From the NCBI RefSeq assembly GCF_947494875.1, contig NZ_CANLWM010000011.1:37697-101696 (forward strand): 64,000 bases of DNA. The letters are read 5' to 3'. The DNA comes from an uncultured Williamsia sp. GTDB taxonomy: Bacteria; Actinomycetota; Actinomycetes; Mycobacteriales; Mycobacteriaceae. The notes below the pieces were generated by a model. The model made no database searches, was not told the origin of the DNA, and saw only the letters and a list, made by a program, of their open reading frames with translations. Below are positions 22,830-30,526 of the stretch, one piece after another (position 1 is the stretch's first letter; each line of letters opens with the position of its first letter). Position numbers and translations under genes: made by a program.

Positions 22830-22939
22830 GACGACGCCGGGGTCGGACACGCCTCTGAAGCGTCGACCCGCCCACGCGCGGTCTCGGGACGCTTCGACAC
22901 GTGCGCGCAAGCATGACTGTGCGTTAGTAGCCAAGTGCT

Positions 22940-22967
22940 ACTTGACATAACGCAAATTATCCGCCAA
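22940..22967 (-). other. dif-like XerC/XerD recombination site 1 (pdif)
   Basis: Read on the minus strand: arm TTGGCGGATAA, six-base spacer TTTGCG, arm TTATGTCAAGT. The actinobacterial dif consensus has arms TTSRCCGATAA and TTATGTCAAGT around a six-base spacer, so the match is 10/11 and 11/11. It lies in a gene-free stretch next to structured element D. Confidence 0.75.
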
Positions 22968-22974
22968 ATATGCT

Positions 22975-23145
22975 GGCAAGCAATGTATTTCATCACCGGT
23001 GACGATATGTACCATGAATCGTGATGCAAAGCGGCGCGAGAAAGTCTCGAGCGCGGACAGGTTGAGAGTTTCTCGACCCGAAGGGCGCGGCAGTGTCGCA
23101 GTATTGTGCGGCGGACGACGCCGGTCGCAATCGGACGGCCAGAAG
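22975..23145. repeat. Structured element, truncated copy D
   Basis: It keeps the stem CGAGAAAGTCTCGA (23037) / TTGAGAGTTTCTCG (23062) with the family's G-G mismatch, the GCGGCGGACGACGCCGGTC block (23110) and the right-end GGCCAGAAGG. The left outer arm is degraded to ATGCTGGCAAG and abuts the dif-like site. Downstream hairpins CGGCCgcaaGGCCG (about 23165) and GCGCGCagcGCGC (about 23218) correspond to those of the other copies. The lsr2 gene follows. No gene is visible in 22830-23341. Confidence 0.65.
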
Positions 23146-23341
23146 GACGAAGCAACGAACTCACCGCGGCCGCAAGGCCGGGGGCAACTGTGGGACCGCA
23201 GGGAGCTCAGATTCGAAGCGCGCAGCGCGCCGCTTTTCGGGTGAGTTCCGCAGGTTGTGGCCTCGTCGCGCGTGTGTTCGGTACGGTGTCGGGCTGGGTG
23301 GGGGCCTAACCGATAGACACCAGCTTTGGGGGCGATCACAT

Positions 23342-23707
23342 ATGGCGCAGACCGTGAAGACCATCTACGTCGACGATCTCGATGACACCGAGATCACCGC
23401 AGACCAGGCCACAACAGTGGCGTGGTCTTGGCGCGGAGTGGACTACGAATTCGACACCAGCGCTGACCGTCTCGCCGGGTTCGAGTCCGCCGACGAAACG
23501 ACCACTGTGGCGCAGCTGCTCGCGGTGTCGCGCCGGGTCAGCGGGCGACGGGCAGCGGTCCGGCCTGTCGGGGCAAGCACGGTCGGTGCGGATGCGGCCG
23601 AGATCCGCGCATGGGCCCGCGACAACGGCATCCAGGTCCCCGACCGAGGACGCATTCCCGCACCCATCCGCGACAACTACCTGGCCGCGCGGTCCCGCTC
23701 GAGATGA
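23342..23707 (+). CDS. lsr2: Lsr2-family nucleoid-associated silencer
   Basis: A 121-residue protein. The N-terminal dimerisation domain (MAQTVKTIYVDDLDDTEITA, VAWSWRGVDYEFDTSADRLAGF) and the C-terminal DNA-binding domain (AEIRAWARDNGIQVPDRGRIPAPIRDNY), with its RGR minor-groove motif, match Lsr2 over the full length. Lsr2 is the actinobacterial H-NS counterpart that coats AT-rich foreign DNA. Here it is the first gene inside the dif-bounded interval, so it may keep the cargo quiet after transfer. Confidence 0.93.
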   Translation: MAQTVKTIYVDDLDDTEITADQATTVAWSWRGVDYEFDTSADRLAGFESADETTTVAQLLAVSRRVSGRRAAVRPVGASTVGADAAEIRAWARDNGIQVPDRGRIPAPIRDNYLAARSRSR

Positions 23708-23712
23708 GCCGA

Positions 23713-23729
23713 CGGCCCGGCGCGGGCCG
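23713..23729 (+). terminator. Probable lsr2 terminator
   Basis: Stem CGGCCCG / CGGGCCG with a three-base loop, starting six bases after the lsr2 stop. The remaining stretch to 24000 is relatively AT-rich and holds no clear gene. Confidence 0.5.
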
Positions 23730-24000
23730 GTAGGAGTTGCCACCGTCGCCGTTGCAGGCACCTCGGACTCGATCCAGCGCCTGACTGATATTGGCCAGGT
23801 ATTCGCGGACCACGGGTAAAGCGTCGGCGCATCGGACAGCGCCGCGCTCGCTGCTGAAATACGACAATTGAACCGGATCAGCGCGTGTGCGGAGAAGTTA
23901 CATATGTAGTTTCTTGCGGCTATTCGATTCGTTAGGCACACTTTGCGTCGCCAACCGGTGGACGAATTCGCCGGAACAAGGGAACGCCAGGAGACCACTA

Positions 24001-24537
24001 GTGCCGCCACGTAAACACAACGCCCGCGACACATCGTTTGTCGACGGGGAGATAGCTCTGGGGGATTTCGAACTGAGCCCATGGCGCGATTCGGATCGCC
24101 ATGACTTTGCGCGTCTCCTCGAGATCGAATCCGACATCGTCGGCCAGATGGCGCTCGACTACTACGACTCACCAGAGAAGTTGTTGACCGCTTTTTCGCG
24201 GTGGGAGGACAGTTGGACGGCAAACCACTGGGGGCCGTACGCGATACGCCGCGGGGCTGAGCTCGTCGGCTTCGCGGGCCCGCATCCTGTGCCGGGACAC
24301 CCGTATCCGATCTGGTCGGGCGCTCTCGCTGCCAGGTACCGCCGACAAGGACTGGGCTCTGCGGCTGTCGAGGCCATAGGCCGACGGCTGCAGTTGTCCG
24401 GATCGCGAACCTTCGCAAAAGCCAGCAACGCCGCCGTGAACGCGGCACTCATCAAGGCCGGCTGGATTCAGGAAAATCGCGAACGCTACGGAGATGCGGA
24501 CGTCATCTGGTATCGGCGTGACGACTGGCTGAATTAG
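24001..24537 (+). CDS. GNAT-family N-acetyltransferase
   Basis: A 178-residue protein from GTG 24001 with AGGAGA upstream. Acetyl-CoA binding motif RYRRQGLGSAAVEAIGRRL (Q/RxxGxG/A) is followed by SNAAVNAALIKAGWIQENRE, the normal end of the GNAT fold. The N-terminal half (WRDSDRHDFARLLEIESDI) resembles RimJ/RimL-type enzymes. Substrate unknown. It starts 290 bases after lsr2 and may belong with the following KAS III and LLM genes. Confidence 0.8.
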   Translation: MPPRKHNARDTSFVDGEIALGDFELSPWRDSDRHDFARLLEIESDIVGQMALDYYDSPEKLLTAFSRWEDSWTANHWGPYAIRRGAELVGFAGPHPVPGHPYPIWSGALAARYRRQGLGSAAVEAIGRRLQLSGSRTFAKASNAAVNAALIKAGWIQENRERYGDADVIWYRRDDWLN

Positions 24538-24660
24538 CAACCCCGGCCTAATCCTCAAACGCAATCATCCGACCGGATCACTTTCCGCAACGTGGGACCT
24601 CCGCATTGCGGTAGTCGTCTGCGTCCATTGTCGACCCATCAGATAGGAACTCGCAGAATC

Positions 24661-25677
24661 ATGCACGCATACATTGGAAGTGCCGCACACCCAGTGATTG
24701 TTGGAACCGGTTCTCATTTCCCGGACGAGCAGGTGCTCAACCATCAGCTCTGCGGTCCCGCCGGCGTCACCGAGGACTGGATCCTCGAGAAGACGGGCAT
24801 CGTGTCCCGGCGGCGGGTCGCCAAGGACGAGGCGACGTCAGACGTCGCCTACGCGGCGGCAACGAAGGCCCTCGCCGATGCGGGAGTGTCAGCCTCACAG
24901 CTGTCGCAAGTGGTCGTCTCCACCTCCACCCCAGACATCCTCGGCTTCGCAGTCGCGAGCCAGGTCGCTACCGCTCTCGACTGCCCTCTCGACACCGGCA
25001 CCTATGACGTGAACGCGGCCTGCAGCGGGTTCCTTACGGCCATGGCGATCACGCACCGCGGGATGCGGGACTCCGACGAGTTCGCCTTGGTGATCGGTAC
25101 CGACGTCTACTCGCGCTTCCGCAACGACCGGGACAAGCGGAGCACCGCGCTGTGGGGTGACGGGGCGGGAGCCGTTGTGATCGGACCCAGGTCGACGGCC
25201 ACCAGCAAGGCCGAGATCCTTGCGACCTGGTACACCCGATACCCGACCGAGCTCGAGACGGGCGGTATTCCGGCCGGCGGGAGTCGCACCCCCGCAAGCT
25301 CGCAGACAGTGGAGAACGCCCAGCACTTCGTGGCGCTCAACGGCAGAAGGATCGGCGAGATCTTCAAGCAGAACGTGCCCACCCTGCTGGACCGTTTCCT
25401 CGACAGGGCGGGCTATCACCGCGACCAGATCGACCACGTGATTCCCCACCAGGGCAACCATCGACTGGTGCAGTCCATGGCGGACATGCTCAAGGTCGAC
25501 CCTGCGAAGGTTCACGCCACCGCGGACCGCTTCGGGAACACCGGGTCGGCGACCATCCCGACCACTCTCGACATCGCCCGCAGCGAGGACCGCCTCCGCG
25601 AGGGCGACGTGATCCTGATGCTGGCGATCGGGATCGGGATGACGTTCTCGTTCTCCCTCATCCGGTGGATGGGTTGA
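24661..25677 (+). CDS. 3-oxoacyl-ACP synthase III-like condensing enzyme
   Basis: A 338-residue protein with the intact FabH triad: Cys121 in NAACSGF, His in VIPHQGNHR, Asn in RFGNTGSATIP. KAS III enzymes join an acyl-CoA starter to malonyl-ACP or, in secondary metabolism, make or break related C-C and C-O bonds. No fatty-acid synthase genes accompany it. It is followed after two bases by a luciferase-like oxidoreductase gene, so the pair probably works on one small molecule. Confidence 0.88.
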   Translation: MHAYIGSAAHPVIVGTGSHFPDEQVLNHQLCGPAGVTEDWILEKTGIVSRRRVAKDEATSDVAYAAATKALADAGVSASQLSQVVVSTSTPDILGFAVASQVATALDCPLDTGTYDVNAACSGFLTAMAITHRGMRDSDEFALVIGTDVYSRFRNDRDKRSTALWGDGAGAVVIGPRSTATSKAEILATWYTRYPTELETGGIPAGGSRTPASSQTVENAQHFVALNGRRIGEIFKQNVPTLLDRFLDRAGYHRDQIDHVIPHQGNHRLVQSMADMLKVDPAKVHATADRFGNTGSATIPTTLDIARSEDRLREGDVILMLAIGIGMTFSFSLIRWMG

Positions 25678-25679
25678 TC

Positions 25680-26732
25680 GTGAACGCTCTGTCATCCACC
25701 AATGAGGTCCCGGACGCCGCGGCGGTACGCGTCAACGGCCTATTGTCGCCAATCACGTTCGATCACGACCATTCTCGCCCCGACGCACACACCGCTGCTC
25801 GTCTATGCGAGGAATACAACTACTCCGGGCTATGGGCGACCGAGCAGCGGTACGACCCGACGATTGCGCTCGCCTCGGCTACCGGACACCCGAGTCTTCA
25901 TCTGGGGACTGCGGTGACGGTCGCCCTGGCACGAAACCCCATGACGCTCGCGCACGCGGCGTTCGACCTCCACGCCTACAACGGGGGCAACACAACCGTC
26001 GGGATCGGACCGCAGCTGCCCGTAAACCTTAAGTACCGGTTCTCGATGCCGGCGGACAGCAGGCTTGCCCGCATGCGGGAATTCGTCGCCGCCGTCCGTG
26101 AGATCTGGTCATCGTGGCAGGAGGAGCGGCCCTATCACTTCGACGGACGGTTCTACAAGCACACCGTGTCGAATGCCTTCTTCACCCCGCCGCCGAACCC
26201 CTACGGGCTTCCTCGGATCATGATGGCCGCGCACGGCCCGAAGATGGCCCAGCTCGCGGCGGAGGTGAGCGACGGCCTCGTGATACCGCCCTACGCGACC
26301 GACGACCACATCCGCTCGGTCCTCCTGCCGGCGGTGTACCGCGGCCTGCAGATCTCCGGCCGCCGCCGATCCGAGTTCCTCACGGTGTGTTCACCACTCG
26401 TCGCAACCGGACGCACCCCCGACGAGCTTCACGCATCGTTGGCCCAGAACGAGAAACTCGTCAATCTGTGGCTGGGAACGAAAAGGTACGCCGAACACGT
26501 CCAGGTTGGGGGCGCCAAGCGGACTGCGTCGTCGGGTACGACCACCATGCTGGATCGCGACGACCTTCATCGCTTCGTCACCATCTCTTCAGATCCGGGC
26601 GACATCGGGATGCTTCTGCAGCAGCGCTACTACGGTCTCGTCGACACCCTGCTGCTACCTGTCGGGGGAGACGACACCGTCTGGCAGCCGCGCACACTGG
26701 GCCTGGACGCCCTGGATCCCGCGTTGGCCTAG
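25680..26732 (+). CDS. Luciferase-like (LLM) flavin-dependent oxidoreductase
   Basis: A 350-residue protein from GTG 25680, two bases past the KAS III stop. The TIM-barrel pattern of F420/FMN-dependent LLM enzymes is clear: GLWATEQRYDP, GTAVTVALARNPMTLAHAAF, GIGPQLPVNLKYRFSMP, FDGRFYKH, PRIMMAAHGPKMAQLAAEVSDGLVIPP. Such enzymes reduce or oxygenate small substrates. In mycolata the cofactor is often F420. It probably acts on the product of the neighbouring condensing enzyme. Confidence 0.85.
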   Translation: MNALSSTNEVPDAAAVRVNGLLSPITFDHDHSRPDAHTAARLCEEYNYSGLWATEQRYDPTIALASATGHPSLHLGTAVTVALARNPMTLAHAAFDLHAYNGGNTTVGIGPQLPVNLKYRFSMPADSRLARMREFVAAVREIWSSWQEERPYHFDGRFYKHTVSNAFFTPPPNPYGLPRIMMAAHGPKMAQLAAEVSDGLVIPPYATDDHIRSVLLPAVYRGLQISGRRRSEFLTVCSPLVATGRTPDELHASLAQNEKLVNLWLGTKRYAEHVQVGGAKRTASSGTTTMLDRDDLHRFVTISSDPGDIGMLLQQRYYGLVDTLLLPVGGDDTVWQPRTLGLDALDPALA

Positions 26733-26814
26733 ACCCTCGCGTGGCCGTGGGCGCCCGCGAGACCCGAGCATGAGCGGCGGCCCGCGCGGGAAGCCGGGCC
26801 GAAAGCTCTCATAG

Positions 26815-26857
26815 GCAGCGGTGGGTGGGCCTACGGGCCTGATTTGTCTACCGCTGC
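26815..26857. terminator. Convergent hairpin between LLM and HxlR genes
   Basis: GCAGCGGT (26815) pairs with ACCGCTGC (26850), with an inner GGGCC/GGCCC-like stem, between the stops at 26732 and 26902. Probably terminates both transcripts. Confidence 0.5.
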
Positions 26858-26901
26858 GCCCTTGCCGCGGAAAGAACGCTCACAGCCCGCTCACGCAGGC
26901 G

Positions 26902-27465
26902 CTAGACAGGGAGGCCAACCTGACCCGCGACGATCGCATTGGCTTCGTCTAGATCGAGATCTAACAGACGCGTGGCACTAGGCACGTGCCCGTCATGGTG
27001 CGTCGCCTCACCATCAGCGACGATCACGTGAAAGCCAGGCCCGCCGGCGATCTGAACATTGATGGTCTGGTGATTCCCACCCTTGGCCAACACCTCGCAT
27101 AACGGTATTGCGAGCCAGTGTTCGCGCACCGCATCAGATTGATTCCGGTCGCCCAGGTGCCGAACACCCCACTGAGCGAGAGCACCAAGGATCGGACGGA
27201 GGTCCTCTCCATCAGACGTCAGCTCGTAGGCGGCCCGGCGCGAACCAGACTCACCGTCGCGGCGCCGCACCACTCCACGGGCCTCCAACTCCCGCAGTCG
27301 GGTAGCGAGCATGTCGGTACTGATTCCAGGAAGGTCGGCGAACAGATCGCTGTATCGACGTGGGCCGCCGCACAACTCACGGACGATCAACAGGCTCCAA
27401 CGGTCACCCACCACATCCAAAGCCCGACTCACTGCGCAGTGGTGCTGATAACTGCGGTATGGCAT
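26902..27465 (-). CDS. HxlR-family winged-helix regulator
   Basis: A 187-residue protein from ATG 27465; ATG 27474 is in frame. The HxlR core is complete: CAVSRALDVVGDRWSLLIVRELCGGPRRYSDLFADLPGISTDMLATRLRELEARGVVRRR. A C-terminal domain of about 90 residues (NHQTINVQIAGGPGFHVIVADGEATH) resembles the sterol-carrier-like ligand domain seen behind some actinobacterial HxlR regulators. A perfect palindrome in the divergent promoter is its likely operator. Confidence 0.85.
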   Translation of the reverse strand: MPYRSYQHHCAVSRALDVVGDRWSLLIVRELCGGPRRYSDLFADLPGISTDMLATRLRELEARGVVRRRDGESGSRRAAYELTSDGEDLRPILGALAQWGVRHLGDRNQSDAVREHWLAIPLCEVLAKGGNHQTINVQIAGGPGFHVIVADGEATHHDGHVPSATRLLDLDLDEANAIVAGQVGLPV

Positions 27466-27485
27466 GGTGACCATCGTAGATCAGC

Positions 27486-27502
27486 ACTTGGAAATTCCAA
27501 GT
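27486..27502. promoter_or_regulatory. Perfect palindromic operator between hxlR and aminotransferase genes
   Basis: ACTTGGAA-A-TTCCAAGT, eight bases on each side of a central A, 21 bases from the regulator ATG and 31 from the aminotransferase ATG. Best read as the HxlR binding site controlling both genes. Confidence 0.7.
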
Positions 27503-27532
27503 AAACACCGGAACGCCTGAAAGGTGCCTTGA

Positions 27533-28741
27533 ATGCGTGTCACCCAGTCCAGCAAGCTGGCGGGCGTCTCCTACGAGATCCGTGGACCCATCGCGGAGCA
27601 CGCAGCTCGCCTCGAGGCCGAGGGCCACCACATCGTCAAACTGAACACCGGCAACCCGCTCGAGTTCGGGCTCGACGCACCCCAGGAGTTGCTCTCAGAT
27701 GTCGTGCGATCACTGCCGGCATCGACCGGATACTCCTCTTCCAAGGGCCTCGCGCACGCCCGCCGCGCGGTCGCTCAGTACTACGAGACCCGCGGCGTCA
27801 CCACCGACATCGAGAACGTGTTCCTCGGCAATGGGGTCTCGGAACTGATCATGATGTGTATGACCGCCCTGCTCGAGACCGGGGATGAGGTCCTCATCCC
27901 CGCCCCGGATTTCCCGCTGTGGACAGCCTCGACGACCCTCAACGGCGGACGAGCTGTCCACTACATCTGCGACGAGCAGTCCGACTGGAACCCCGACCTT
28001 GACGACATCCGGTCGAAGATCACCGACCGGACCCGCGCCATCGTGCTGATCAACCCGAACAACCCCACTGGCGCCGTCTACCCCGAGGCCGTGCTCACAC
28101 AGGTCCTCGACGTCGCCCGTGAGCACGGCCTCATCGTGTTCGCCGACGAAATCTACGACAAAATCCTTTACGACGGCACACCGCATGTCAGCGCCGCATC
28201 CCTCGCCCCCGACGTCCTCTGCGTGACTTTCTCCGGGCTCTCGAAGGTGTATCGAGCCGCCGGACTGCGAGCAGGATGGATGGTCCTCTCCGGACCCACC
28301 AGCGACGCCACCAGCTACATCGAGGGCCTCACAATGCTGGCCGGGCTTCGGTTGTGCGCCAACGTACCCGGGCAGCAGGCGATCCCCGCCGCAATCGGCG
28401 GCAGGCAAAGCATCACTGAACTCACCGCTGAGGGCGGTCGCCTGGCTGCAGCCAGCTCCCGCGCAACCGATGCACTCAACGCCATCCCCGGGATCAGCTG
28501 CGTCAAACCCAAGGGAGCACTGTATGTCTTCCCACGAATCGATCTCGCGCACTACGACATTCGCAGCGACGAACAGTTCGTCCTCGACCTTCTTCTGCAG
28601 GAGAAGCTGCACATTGTGCAAGGCACCGGATTCAACTGGCCCCGCCCCGACCATTTCCGGCTCGTCACGCTGCCCCACGCCGACGAACTCGAGGCGATCA
28701 TCGGTCGCATCGGACGGTTCCTCGCGAACTACCGGCAGTAG
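27533..28741 (+). CDS. PLP-dependent class I aminotransferase (AlaA/AspC-like)
   Basis: A 402-residue protein from ATG 27533. Fold-type I features in order: NTGNPLEFG substrate loop, TGYSSSKGLAHARRAVAQYY, GNGVSELIMMCMTAL, LINPNNPTGAVYP, FADEIYDKILYDG, and SGLSKVYRAAGLRAGW with the PLP lysine. It most resembles the glutamate-pyruvate / valine-pyruvate aminotransferase group. Control by the divergent HxlR regulator suggests it belongs to an inducible small-molecule pathway, perhaps with the nearby KAS III and LLM genes. Confidence 0.88.
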   Translation: MRVTQSSKLAGVSYEIRGPIAEHAARLEAEGHHIVKLNTGNPLEFGLDAPQELLSDVVRSLPASTGYSSSKGLAHARRAVAQYYETRGVTTDIENVFLGNGVSELIMMCMTALLETGDEVLIPAPDFPLWTASTTLNGGRAVHYICDEQSDWNPDLDDIRSKITDRTRAIVLINPNNPTGAVYPEAVLTQVLDVAREHGLIVFADEIYDKILYDGTPHVSAASLAPDVLCVTFSGLSKVYRAAGLRAGWMVLSGPTSDATSYIEGLTMLAGLRLCANVPGQQAIPAAIGGRQSITELTAEGGRLAAASSRATDALNAIPGISCVKPKGALYVFPRIDLAHYDIRSDEQFVLDLLLQEKLHIVQGTGFNWPRPDHFRLVTLPHADELEAIIGRIGRFLANYRQ

Positions 28742-29221
28742 ATACTGACCTGCAGACATGCCGCCGAAGTTCGGCCCGGTTGGTTCGATTCGAGCCCACT
28801 GAGCATGTTGAGTCGCCCTATATCTGGGTGGTCGCCGACAGCGCCCGCTCAGATGACGCACCCGCCACCTGAGCACGCCGCCGGAGCGCCAAATGTGACG
28901 CCAGACACTCTCTGCTACGGCCGCCGCGGCTGTCGCGACCTGCGACTTTCACGAATGTCATTCGCAAGCTGTTGTGTCGAGGTTGGATGTGAGAAACTAC
29001 ATGTTGTGGTCTCGAGGGATCACTGCTCAACAATGAGCGAAGACAGAAGCACCCCGTAGGTGGGTGGCTTCGTGCGCACTCTCCGACGGGGTGGTCTGCA
29101 TTCGCATTTGGTCGATGCACCGCAGACGCTACACCCGCACGATCGGTGCCGGTATGTGAACCCGGCCTGTGTCGAAGAACGCGCGTCTTCACCGACCCCT
29201 GAGAGGGGATTGAAGCGACTC
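28742..29221 (+). promoter_or_regulatory. Non-coding stretch before the defence-like operon
   Basis: 480 bases with only weak, low-complexity open frames. An AT-richer part at 28965-29030 (TTGTGTC ... AAACTACATG) could hold the promoter of the operon starting at 29222. GAGAGGGG lies about 16 bases before its ATG. No repeat or RNA gene seen. Confidence 0.35.
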
Positions 29222-30526
29222 ATGACCGAAACGCTTCCTGATGTAGGTGTTGTGTTCTGGCCGGTCGGCACTGGCGACAGCTCGACCGTTGTGGTGTCAG
29301 AAGAGATTCTGGTGCAAGTAGACCTCAATGACCGCGAGAAGGCGGACGATGAGGCAAATCCCGAGGTTCCCGTTGTCGACCTTCTCGTGGACGCGCTTCC
29401 GATTGGTTCAGATGGGAGGCCGTTCCTCGCAGCGTTCGTTCTGACGCACGCCGACAAGGACCACTGCAGCGGGTTCGCTGATCTCCTCGAGAAGGCCACC
29501 ATCGGTGAGCTGTGGGCGACACCGCGTATGTGGCGCGAGCTGGCGGACGATCCAGACGCGGCGCTCTGCGAGGATGCTCAGGCGTTTCACAAGGAGGTCA
29601 GGCGCCGGGTGGACGCGGTGAAGAAGGCTGTCGCCGCCGGAGATGAGATCGACCTGGGGGATCGCGTCATCGTAGTTGGGTACGACACCGCGGAGGCCGA
29701 GCACAGCTACCACGACCTTCCCGAGGAGTACCTCGTCAAGCCTGGCAACAGTGTCACGAAGATCAACGGCGTCGACTACATCGGCCGGTTCAACGCCTTC
29801 ATTCACGCTCCGTTCAAGGACGACTGCGCGGCCGCCCGCAACGAGACCTCCCTGTCCATGCAGGTCACCCTGACCGACGACAACGGCCTCGACGTCAAGG
29901 TGCTTCTGTTCGGCGACCTCGCGTACGACACGATCATCAAGATCTTCAACTACAGCGAGGGCCACTCACGCCAGGAGTTCCTCGAGTGGAACCTGCTGCT
30001 GGCGCCGCACCACTGCTCGAAGAAGGTGATGTACGTAGTCGAGGACGGTGAGGACACACTCAAGAGCGACATCCTGGACAAGTTTGAGGAATACAGCCGA
30101 GACGATGCAGTCGTTGTAGCGAGTAGCCAACCAATTCCGACCACGGACAAGGCAGGCGCCAACCCACCCCACCGCAAGGCCGCCAATCGGTACCAGGACC
30201 GTTTCGAGTTCATCTGCACGATGGAGTGGCCCTCGATCGCCGATCCGTCGCCGGTGGTACTGGCTATCGGTGACGCGGGCGCACACATCGTGGATGACGA
30301 GGTCGTCGAGCTCGCCGCGCACGCGTTGACGGCGTCTGTCGCGGCGCATCAGCGCCTTACCAGAGTCGCGGCTGCGGCCACGACCGCCGGGCGGGCCGTG
30401 GCCACACAACTGTCGGCAGGAGCGGCGCAGACGCAGACGGGGCCGGAACGGGTGCGGTCCGCGGTCGAAGCCGGCCGGGGCCAAGCCGCCGCACCCACTA
30501 CCACTGTTGGGTTCGGGCGTGCCTGA
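29222..30526 (+). CDS. ComEC-like metallo-beta-lactamase fold protein with flexible tail
   Basis: A 434-residue protein from ATG 29222. The metal motif THADKDHCSGF (H76, D78, D80, H81) has the HxDxDH form of ComEC-type MBL proteins, with LLFGDLAYD and LLAPHHCSKK supplying later ligands. It is therefore likely a phosphodiesterase or nuclease. The last 90 residues are Ala/Thr/Gln-rich and probably disordered, ending TTTVGFGRA. Its stop overlaps the start of an E2-E1-JAB gene, the place a CD-NTase occupies in type II CBASS. That makes the tail a candidate substrate for conjugation (inference). Confidence 0.8.
   Translation: MTETLPDVGVVFWPVGTGDSSTVVVSEEILVQVDLNDREKADDEANPEVPVVDLLVDALPIGSDGRPFLAAFVLTHADKDHCSGFADLLEKATIGELWATPRMWRELADDPDAALCEDAQAFHKEVRRRVDAVKKAVAAGDEIDLGDRVIVVGYDTAEAEHSYHDLPEEYLVKPGNSVTKINGVDYIGRFNAFIHAPFKDDCAAARNETSLSMQVTLTDDNGLDVKVLLFGDLAYDTIIKIFNYSEGHSRQEFLEWNLLLAPHHCSKKVMYVVEDGEDTLKSDILDKFEEYSRDDAVVVASSQPIPTTDKAGANPPHRKAANRYQDRFEFICTMEWPSIADPSPVVLAIGDAGAHIVDDEVVELAAHALTASVAAHQRLTRVAAAATTAGRAVATQLSAGAAQTQTGPERVRSAVEAGRGQAAAPTTTVGFGRA

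Noticed and set aside
22831..22930. GACGACGCCGG block and an 8-bp inverted repeat resembling part of the structured element
   Set aside because: Only a short match; the nested stems are absent, so it was not counted as a sixth copy.
27710..28876. Minus-strand frame opposite the aminotransferase
   Set aside because: No motif and mirror composition; the plus strand has the full PLP enzyme signature.
28805..29059. 84-codon frame between the aminotransferase and MBL genes
   Set aside because: No ribosome site, unusual composition and no motif.
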